This document shows, in pieces, positions 1-5,257 of a DNA stretch of 6,369 nucleotides. How positions within the stretch are numbered: the stretch's first letter is position 1; each line of letters begins with the position of its first letter. Under the pieces are notes generated by a model that saw nothing but the letters and a program-made list of their open reading frames with translations, was not told where the DNA came from and made no database searches. Source of the DNA: F1-60-MAGs104 sp964355975 (lineage in GTDB: Bacteria; Planctomycetota; Phycisphaerae; Phycisphaerales; SM1A02); contig CAYHFW010000062.1 in the NCBI GenBank assembly GCA_964355975.1, positions 1 to 6,369 on the forward strand, written 5' to 3'. The translations under genes and the position numbers were made by a program.

Positions 1-2
1 CA

Positions 3-46
3 GACTTGCTCGGCTCGGGAACTCGCGCGAGCGAAGATTCCGCCGC
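3..46. repeat. 44-bp perfect direct repeat, copy 1 (imperfect to position 59)
   Basis: Bases 3-46 are identical to 149-192. Allowing four mismatches just after the perfect part, the match continues to base 59 (through the shared CGCAAGCG), giving 53 of 57 identical. The copy contains the palindrome CTCGCGCGAG (22-31) and ends in TTCCGCCGC. It lies close to the left window edge, so the element may continue outside. Confidence 0.92.
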
Positions 47-66
47 TGACTCGCAAGCGAGTGATG

Positions 67-90
67 GCAAGACACCAAGACAACAAGACA
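67..90. repeat. Three tandem 8-mers, NCAAGACA
   Basis: GCAAGACA, CCAAGACA and ACAAGACA follow each other with no spacer; only the first base varies. On the operon's strand the unit reads TGTCTTGN. It sits between the first direct repeat and the inverted copy. No known binding protein is recognised for it. Confidence 0.8.
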
Positions 91-98
91 GCGTGAAT

Positions 99-118
99 GC
101 GGCGGAATGCTTCACTCG
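99..118. repeat. Inverted imperfect copy of the repeat core
   Basis: GCGGCGGAATGCTTCACTCG here is the reverse complement of the core of both direct repeats (28-46 and 174-192) apart from one inserted G and one substitution. It lies between the two direct copies, so it could pair with either one in single-stranded DNA or RNA. Confidence 0.75.
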
Positions 119-160
119 GCGCTCAAACAGCCCTCGCCGAGCTGCGCGGACTTGCTCGGC
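115..160. other. Two overlapping, mutually exclusive GC-rich hairpins
   Basis: CTCGGCG (115-121) pairs perfectly with CGCCGAG (135-141) around a 13-nt loop, and GCCGAGC (136-142) pairs perfectly with GCTCGGC (154-160) around an 11-nt loop. They share 136-141, so only one can form at a time. Neither is followed by a T-run on either strand, so an intrinsic terminator is not supported. Position 3' of sdhB would suit an mRNA-end or stability structure. Confidence 0.55.
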
Positions 161-192
161 TCGGGAACTCGCGCGAGCGAAGATTCCGCCGC
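149..192. repeat. 44-bp perfect direct repeat, copy 2 (imperfect to position 205)
   Basis: This copy is identical to bases 3-46 and 146 bp away from it. The similarity fades after CGCAAGCG at 198-205. It lies 81-124 bp beyond the sdhB stop in the transcribed direction, so it may be part of the operon's 3' untranslated region. Confidence 0.92.
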
Positions 193-272
193 AGGTACGC
201 AAGCGGCGATCGTCGCCCAGTAGCAACGCCAAGTGGGTCAGTGTGTGCGCGCGCGCAAATCTGCGGGGCACG

Positions 273-1052
273 CTAACTGCGCGGCTTGAACATCCGAAAC
301 AGGCGGGTGATCGGATCGTAGAACTCGTCGACCACGCGTTCCTTCATTGGGATGATCGCGTTGTCGGTAATGCCGATGTGCTCTGGGCAGACTTTGGTGC
401 AGCACTTGGTGATGTTGCAGTAGCCGATGCCATCATTGTCCTTGAGATCGCGCAGACGATCCTCGGTGTCGAGTGGATGCATCTCGAGCGCGGCGTTGTA
501 CATCAGGAAGCGCGGTCCAATGAATTCGTCGTGCTTGTGATGATCGCGCAGGACGTGGCACACATCTTGGCAGAGAAAGCACTCGATGCACTTTCGAAAC
601 TCTTGCACACGGTCGACGTCGACTTGCATCATCGTCCACGAACCATCGGCGTTGTCGGGCTTGCGCGGCTTGAACGGCTTGATTTTCTGCTTGACGCGAA
701 AGTTCCAACTGACGTCTGTGACAAGATCGCGAATCGCAGGGAACGAGCGCATCGGTTCAATCGTGACGGTCGCATCGGGCGGCAGTGTGTCCATGCGCGT
801 CATGCACATGAGCCGCGGCGTGCCGTTGATCTCGGCCGAACACGATCCGCACTTTCCTGCCTTGCAATTCCAGCGACATGCGAGGTCGGGGGCTTGCTCT
901 GCCTGAATGCGGTGCACGCAGTCGAGCACGACCATTCCCTCACTGACCGCCACGGTGTAATTCGCGAAGGCGCCCCCTTCACGGTTGCCCCGCCAGACTC
1001 GAAATTGCATGGATCGGGATGCGTCTTGTGATTGCGCAGTTGGATTGGTCAT
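273..1052 (-). CDS. sdhB: Succinate dehydrogenase iron-sulfur subunit
   Basis: A 259-residue iron-sulfur subunit that carries electrons from the flavoprotein to the membrane anchor. The N-terminal ferredoxin domain binds [2Fe-2S] through Cys63, Cys68, Cys71 and Cys83 (CKAGKCGSC plus a downstream Cys); all four positions are cysteine, whereas E. coli has Asp at the third. The C-terminal domain has CIECFLCQDVC (Cys155, 158, 161, 165) and a second run with Cys212, Cys218 and Cys222 followed by Pro, the standard ligand spacing for the [4Fe-4S] and [3Fe-4S] clusters; Cys217 is an additional cysteine. The wording around WNCKAGKCGSCSAEING and EFRKCIECFLC is close to mycobacterial Sdh1 SdhB as I remember it. 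Start ATG 1052 gives a normal N-terminus; the upstream AAGAGAAGAG is only a weak ribosome-binding site, so coupling to sdhA is likely. It is the last gene of the block and ends in TAG. Confidence 0.95.
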   Translation of the reverse strand: MTNPTAQSQDASRSMQFRVWRGNREGGAFANYTVAVSEGMVVLDCVHRIQAEQAPDLACRWNCKAGKCGSCSAEINGTPRLMCMTRMDTLPPDATVTIEPMRSFPAIRDLVTDVSWNFRVKQKIKPFKPRKPDNADGSWTMMQVDVDRVQEFRKCIECFLCQDVCHVLRDHHKHDEFIGPRFLMYNAALEMHPLDTEDRLRDLKDNDGIGYCNITKCCTKVCPEHIGITDNAIIPMKERVVDEFYDPITRLFRMFKPRS

Positions 1053-1085
1053 AGATGAACTCTTCTCTTGAGCGGCTCGGGCCGA

Positions 1086-2906
1086 TTACTTCATTTTCTC
1101 GATGATTGCTTTGAGGTCGGCGCGCATTGGAACGATTGGGCGGCGTGTGACACTCATCGATCCATCGGCGGCACGCTTTGTGATCAAGTTGAATGTGCCG
1201 CATTCCGCCGACTTCTCTGGATAGTCCTCACGGAACTGTGCGCCGCGACTCTCTTTGCGCTCGATCGCCGAACGGGCAATCGATTCAGAAACGATCAGCA
1301 TGTACGAGAGGTCGATGGCGGTGTGCCATCCTGGGTTGTATTCGCGTGTTCCAGAAACGCTCGACTTTGCATGGCGTCCCTTCAACTCGTCGATCTTGAC
1401 GAGCGCGCGTTGCATTTCGTTCTCGGTGCGCACAATTCCAACAAGGTCTTGCATTGCATCTTGCAGTGCAGACTGAATCGCAAATGGATTCTCTCCACCC
1501 GTGCGCTCGAACGGCTCATCAATTGCTCGAGCAAACGACTCGGCCTGCGCCGCATCGACTTCAGCAACAGTGGTTGACTTCGCAAACTTCGCGGCGTGTT
1601 CGCCCGCGAGTTTTCCGAAGACGACGAGGTCTGAGAGCGAATTGCCGCCGAGTCGATTTGCGCCGTGCAATCCGGCTGTGACCTCGCCGGCCGCAAAAAG
1701 CCCTGGAACGCACGACATTTGCGTGTCTCCGTCGACTGCGATTCCGCCCATGACGTAGTGGGTGGTTGGTCCAACTTCCATGCGTTCGGTCGTGATGTCG
1801 ACACCCGCAAGTTGCTTGAACTGGTGATACATGCTGGGCAACTTTCGCTGGATGTGCGCAGCAGCATTTGGAATCTTCTCTTTGATCCATCCGATGTCGA
1901 GATAGACGCCGCCGTGGGGCGAACCGCGGCCGGCCTTGATCTCACGGTTGATGCAACGCGCGACGTGATCGCGTGTCAGCAACTCGGGAGGGCGGTTCGC
2001 GTTCTTGTCTCCGCAGACGTAGCGCCATCCTTCTTCTTCATCTTTGGCAACTTGATTCTTGTATGCGTCTGGAATGTCGTCGAACATGAAGCGCTTGCCT
2101 TCGCTGTTGCGCAGCACTCCACCTTCGCCGCGCACTCCCTCAGTGACAAGAATGCCGCGCACGCTTGGCGGCCAAACCATGCCAGTGGGATGGAACTGCA
2201 CGAATTCCATGTCCATCAGTTCGGCGCCAGCGAGATAGCCCAGCGCGTGTCCGTCGCCGGTGCCTTCCCAACTGTTGCTCGTGATGCGGAAAGATTTTCC
2301 GATGCCGCCTGTTGCAAGAATGACTGCCTTCGCGCGCCAGATGCGCATGCGTCCGCGCTCGCGGTCGTAGCCAACGGCGCCTGCGATGCGTCCGCCAGTT
2401 GTGAGAAGACCCACGATGGTCATCTCCATGAAGACTTCCATTCCCTGATGGATTCCGTGATCTTGCAGTGTGCGAATCAGTTCGAGCCCAGTGCGATCGC
2501 CCACGTGGGCAAGACGGGGGTAACGATGGCCACCGAAGTTGCGCTGCAAGATTTTGCCGTCTTTTGTGCGGTCAAACACCGCTCCCCATGCTTCGAGTTC
2601 GCGCACGCGGTCGGGCGACTCTTTCGCATGATGTTCGGCCATGATTGGATTGTTGAGGTACTGGCCGCCGCGCATCGTGTCTGCGAAGTGCACCTCCCAG
2701 TTGTCGCGGTCGTCGACGTTTCCCATCGCTGCCGCCATTCCGCCTTCGGCCATGACGGTGTGCGCCTTGCCGAGAAGTGACTTGCAAACGACGGCGACTT
2801 TGACGCCAGCGCCCGACGCTTCGATTGCGGCGCGCAGTCCCGCGCCACCTGCACCGATCACTAGGACGTCATGTTCATGCACGATGTAACGATCAGACAA
2901 ACTCAC
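1086..2906 (-). CDS. sdhA: Succinate dehydrogenase flavoprotein subunit
   Basis: A 606-residue FAD-containing catalytic subunit that oxidises succinate to fumarate on the cytoplasmic face of the membrane. The N-terminus has the Rossmann motif GAGGAG (18-23). His49 in AHTVMAEGG aligns with the histidine that carries covalent FAD in SdhA/FrdA. Further motifs are FVQFHPTG (235-242), LVTEGVRGEGG (253-263), TRDHVAR with the likely proton-shuttle Arg312, GPTTHYVMGG with substrate-binding His383, and GLHGANRLGGNSL with Arg418. An extra stretch of about 20 residues between RFMF and the TRDHVAR loop (around 275-310) is longer than in E. coli SdhA and typical of mycobacterial Sdh1. I chose the GTG start at 2906: GGAGG lies 5 nt upstream and the codon overlaps the sdhC stop as GTGA. 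An upstream in-frame ATG at 2927 and longer extensions to 3068 lie inside sdhC and lack a comparable signal. sdhB follows 33 nt after the TAA. Confidence 0.95.
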   Translation of the reverse strand: MSLSDRYIVHEHDVLVIGAGGAGLRAAIEASGAGVKVAVVCKSLLGKAHTVMAEGGMAAAMGNVDDRDNWEVHFADTMRGGQYLNNPIMAEHHAKESPDRVRELEAWGAVFDRTKDGKILQRNFGGHRYPRLAHVGDRTGLELIRTLQDHGIHQGMEVFMEMTIVGLLTTGGRIAGAVGYDRERGRMRIWRAKAVILATGGIGKSFRITSNSWEGTGDGHALGYLAGAELMDMEFVQFHPTGMVWPPSVRGILVTEGVRGEGGVLRNSEGKRFMFDDIPDAYKNQVAKDEEEGWRYVCGDKNANRPPELLTRDHVARCINREIKAGRGSPHGGVYLDIGWIKEKIPNAAAHIQRKLPSMYHQFKQLAGVDITTERMEVGPTTHYVMGGIAVDGDTQMSCVPGLFAAGEVTAGLHGANRLGGNSLSDLVVFGKLAGEHAAKFAKSTTVAEVDAAQAESFARAIDEPFERTGGENPFAIQSALQDAMQDLVGIVRTENEMQRALVKIDELKGRHAKSSVSGTREYNPGWHTAIDLSYMLIVSESIARSAIERKESRGAQFREDYPEKSAECGTFNLITKRAADGSMSVTRRPIVPMRADLKAIIEKMK

Positions 2907-3751
2907 AGAATCCTCCAGTCGGTCCATGTGCCGTTGGCGCAGAGTCGCACATAAATGTCGGTGAATCCGACGCCAAAGAGGCTGATCCATGCGAAGAGCA
3001 TGTGCCTTTGGTTCAGCCATGAAACGCGCTTGTATGCCCCTTGGCGGCTCTTGCTGCATGAGAGGCAATCATGTTTGCCTCCGATGAGGTGGCGCCAACA
3101 ATGGCAGCCGAATGTGTATGCGGCGAGCAGAATCGGATTCGCGATCAGCACAATCGATCCGACGCTGAAGCCAAACTCTTTCTTGCCATCACTCGTGTAG
3201 TGCCAGAGACTTTGATAGCCGTCCCACGCGAGAAGCCCGATGAAGACGATCGCCACATAAAGAAAGTATCGGTGGATGTTCTGAAAGATCAGCGGAAACT
3301 TCTCTTCGCCGCGGTAGTTCTGTCCGCGCACTGCTGGCTCGCCGACCGAACAGTTTGCTGGATCGCCCCAAAAAGCCTTGTAATACGCGCCACGGTAGTA
3401 GTAACAGGTGAATCGAAAACCACCGGGGAACGGCAGGATCAAGAGCGCGGGCGAGAAGATCAACCACGCTGGCCACCAGAGCGGAAGTTCTCCGAGCCAC
3501 GCGTGCCCCGAGTGCACTCCGCGTGGATCCCAAATCACCGGCGAATAGAAAGGCGAGAGCAGTTGCTGCACGCCCGGCTGGTCGACGCCGCCGATGAAGA
3601 AGTTGTTGCCTTGAAAGGCAGCCCACGTTGAGTAGACGATGAACGCGCCGAAGCCCGCGATGACGAGCAGTGGTGCGATCCACCAGCGATCGGTTCGCTC
3701 AGTCTTGAGAAATCCGCGAACCTGTGGAAGTGAAAGTGGTGGGCGATTCAT
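2903..3751 (-). CDS. sdhC: Succinate dehydrogenase membrane anchor subunit, type F (Sdh1-like), with Cys/His cluster
   Basis: A 282-residue integral membrane protein that anchors the SdhA/SdhB head and passes electrons to quinone. About five hydrophobic helices are visible: roughly 23-46, 92-109, 161-177, 196-216 and 250-270. There is no separate SdhD. The last turn of helix 4 and the following loop contain a dense metal-ligand cluster: Cys216, His217, Cys218, His221, then Cys229 and Cys232 (GCHCWRH...DCLSC). This fits the Rieske-type [2Fe-2S] cluster known in the membrane subunit of mycobacterial Sdh1; which residues are the actual ligands is not decided here. His160 and His184 are other histidines, but no classic two-helix haem b ligand pair stands out. 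Start ATG 3751 has AGGA 8 nt upstream, overlapping the TAG stop of the PrpD-family gene. Its TGA stop overlaps the sdhA GTG start by 4 nt, implying translational coupling. Hits to this family are often annotated only as hypothetical or generic 'succinate dehydrogenase'. Confidence 0.87.
   Translation of the reverse strand: MNRPPLSLPQVRGFLKTERTDRWWIAPLLVIAGFGAFIVYSTWAAFQGNNFFIGGVDQPGVQQLLSPFYSPVIWDPRGVHSGHAWLGELPLWWPAWLIFSPALLILPFPGGFRFTCYYYRGAYYKAFWGDPANCSVGEPAVRGQNYRGEEKFPLIFQNIHRYFLYVAIVFIGLLAWDGYQSLWHYTSDGKKEFGFSVGSIVLIANPILLAAYTFGCHCWRHLIGGKHDCLSCSKSRQGAYKRVSWLNQRHMLFAWISLFGVGFTDIYVRLCANGTWTDWRIL
2912..2916 (-). promoter_or_regulatory. Ribosome-binding site deciding the sdhA GTG start
   Basis: GGAGG on the minus strand lies 5 nt before the GTG at 2906. 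It is inside the last codons of sdhC, and the GTG overlaps the sdhC TGA as GTGA. This combination is a much better start signal than any upstream in-frame ATG, and it predicts that SdhA translation depends on ribosomes finishing SdhC. Confidence 0.85.
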
Positions 3752-3759
3752 GGGAAGTG

Positions 3760-3763
3760 TCCT
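3760..3763 (-). promoter_or_regulatory. Ribosome-binding site of sdhC, overlapping the upstream stop codon
   Basis: AGGA on the minus strand, 8 nt before ATG 3751. Its first two bases are the end of the TAG stop of the preceding gene, so termination and re-initiation would occur at the same place. The match to the anti-SD is short, hence moderate confidence. Confidence 0.6.
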
Positions 3764-5213
3764 AGCGCGACTCCACGGGCATCCGGGCAGTCGTCAGTGA
3801 GAAAAGTTGCGAGAAGTTCTTGGCCTGTTCCATACTCATGATGGACGCGCGCAGTTGATCGCACGCCTCTTGTCCAATGATCTCAGCTGAAAGCGCATTG
3901 AACTTGACTGCGATCTCTTCTTCAGTCATTGGGTCGCGTGGGTCGCCCTTGGGAACATCGACGCGCGTGGCGTACGACTTGCCATCAGTGGTCGTGATCG
4001 TCACGCGGCTTGGCTGAAACTTCGGAAAGAGCGCCTCAAACTCATCGTTTGGAACAACCTTGACCTTGTCCATGACAGGAATGAGCGCCTTGTCGAGAAC
4101 GCGTTCTTCACGAAACTGCAGCGGAGTGACCATGCCATCGATGAGCCCGACAGCCATGCAGTATGGAAGCGAGTGATCGGCAGTCTCTTTCGAATCGGGG
4201 CGGTACTTGTGGGGATCGCCCAAGATGTCTGCAGCGCGCGCGATCACTTCGACTTTGATCTCAGCGACGCGGTGGGCAGCGATGTTGTTGTCTTTGACAG
4301 TCTTCATCATCGCAGTGAGCGGCGCATGGCTGAGTGCTTCGATTGGAAAACTCTTCATGCCGCAGTCGACAATGCGAAAGTGACACTTGGGACAGGTCGG
4401 AAGTGCATCGACCAGCATCTGCGCGTCGAATGCCGCAGGTTTTCCTTTGTACTGCACATGATTGAACACGGCGAAGAGACCTTCCTTGCCATCGATGATG
4501 TGCTCAGGACCCGAGTATCCGTGGCGTGCGAGAAGCGCGCTCTCTGCGCCCATTCGGCCCGCCCATGGATCGACGGTGTTCTTCATGTTCGTCAACTTGC
4601 CCGCAGTGACTGCACCTGGGCAGAACGTGCGCGATGCACTGATTCCCATCGCAGCAACCATTTGAGCAGGATTGAGATTGAGCACGCGGCCTGCTGCAAT
4701 CGGCGCGGCAAATGCGCTCAGAGTTGCGTGATGCCATCCATACTCGCGAATGCCAGGCAAACCGAATTCGCAAAGGCGCATTTCGATTTCATACGCAATG
4801 ACAGTTGCGAGAATGAGTTCGCGGCCGCCCAAACCGAAGGCTTCGCAGAGCGCGAGAGGTGCGGCGATCAAATCGCTCGGATGGCAGGGGTCTGCCTTCC
4901 AGTAAATGTCGTTGTAATCCATCGCACGGATCATGTGTCCGTTGAGGAATGCTGCATCGACTGGATTTGTCTTGAACCCCGAGACGAACGCAGTCGCCTT
5001 TCCGTTGCCGCCGCCCATTTCGCGGTAGTGCTTCAACAGAATCTTCGCGTCATCTTGCTGGCTTCCGCCGATAGCGCATCCAATCGAGTCGAACCAGAAA
5101 AGCTTGGCCGACTGGATCGCTGCAGGTGAGAGATGCTCGTATTTGAGTGCGCACGCCCACTCGGCAATCGTGTGCGACAGGAGTTTCTTTGATTCTGTTG
5201 GATGGTGTGACAT
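3762..5213 (-). CDS. MmgE/PrpD family protein (2-methylcitrate or citrate dehydratase-like)
   Basis: A 483-residue cytosolic protein, the usual length for the MmgE/PrpD family, whose members dehydrate 2-methylcitrate (PrpD), act on citrate (MmgE-like), or decarboxylate cis-aconitate (animal IRG1/CAD). Family landmarks are the MDYND segment (98-102), the CHPSD segment with His111, GWHHAT (159-164), MKNTVDPWAGR (210-220), DCGMKSFP (283-290) and the hallmark DHSLPYCMAVGLIDG (346-360). By rough alignment from memory, Asp99, His111, His161, Lys211 and Lys287 sit where the CAD active-site Asp/His/His/Lys/Lys lie, so the enzyme looks intact. ATG 5213 is chosen because AAGGAG lies 8 nt upstream and the family's N-terminal helix follows at once; the frame stays open up to 5633, but only as an overlap with the dehydrogenase gene. 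It sits 44 nt after that gene and 10 nt before sdhC. No prpB or prpC is visible, so the substrate is an inference. Confidence 0.9.
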   Translation of the reverse strand: MSHHPTESKKLLSHTIAEWACALKYEHLSPAAIQSAKLFWFDSIGCAIGGSQQDDAKILLKHYREMGGGNGKATAFVSGFKTNPVDAAFLNGHMIRAMDYNDIYWKADPCHPSDLIAAPLALCEAFGLGGRELILATVIAYEIEMRLCEFGLPGIREYGWHHATLSAFAAPIAAGRVLNLNPAQMVAAMGISASRTFCPGAVTAGKLTNMKNTVDPWAGRMGAESALLARHGYSGPEHIIDGKEGLFAVFNHVQYKGKPAAFDAQMLVDALPTCPKCHFRIVDCGMKSFPIEALSHAPLTAMMKTVKDNNIAAHRVAEIKVEVIARAADILGDPHKYRPDSKETADHSLPYCMAVGLIDGMVTPLQFREERVLDKALIPVMDKVKVVPNDEFEALFPKFQPSRVTITTTDGKSYATRVDVPKGDPRDPMTEEEIAVKFNALSAEIIGQEACDQLRASIMSMEQAKNFSQLFSLTTARMPVESR

Positions 5214-5221
5214 TGGATGTG

Positions 5222-5227
5222 CTCCTT
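5222..5227 (-). promoter_or_regulatory. Ribosome-binding site of the MmgE/PrpD-family gene
   Basis: AAGGAG on the minus strand, 8 nt before ATG 5213, in a guanine-poor leader of ACA/CAA repeats likely to be unstructured in RNA. It supports 5213 as the start rather than the longer open frame upstream. Confidence 0.8.
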
Positions 5228-5257
5228 GTTGTGTGCTTGTGTGCTGTCGGAGTGGGC

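Larger units (their letters stand above)
1..272. other. Gene-free, repeat-rich region downstream of sdhB
   Basis: No credible gene is seen here on either strand. The plus-strand frame open from base 6 to 1031 runs mostly antisense to sdhB and has no recognisable protein signature. The content is direct and inverted repeats, short tandem units, small hairpins (also ACTCGCAAGCGAGT at 49-62 and GGCGATCGTCGCC at 205-217) and an alternating GT/GC tract at 241-257 next to the sdhB stop. There is no obvious T-tailed terminator. Confidence 0.7.

Noticed and set aside
1..205. CRISPR array
   Set aside because: Only two direct copies, 146 bp apart, with an inverted copy between them and no regular spacers or cas genes.
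105..217. Rho-independent terminator for the operon
   Set aside because: The hairpins are GC-rich but no T-run follows any of them on the minus strand.
6..1031. 341-residue open frame on the plus strand
   Set aside because: It runs antisense to sdhB for most of its length, has no recognisable motif and low-complexity Arg/Ala-rich ends; sdhB has complete Fe-S ligand sets.
1665..2780. 371-residue open frame on the plus strand
   Set aside because: Entirely antisense to sdhA, which has all catalytic motifs; the length follows from the codon bias of the real gene.
2907..3068. N-terminal extension of SdhA by up to 54 residues
   Set aside because: It lies inside sdhC in another frame, shows no homology, and the GGAGG-GTGA start explains the normal N-terminus.
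4173..5129. 318-residue open frame on the plus strand
   Set aside because: Antisense to the MmgE/PrpD-family gene with no domain signature and no good ribosome-binding site.
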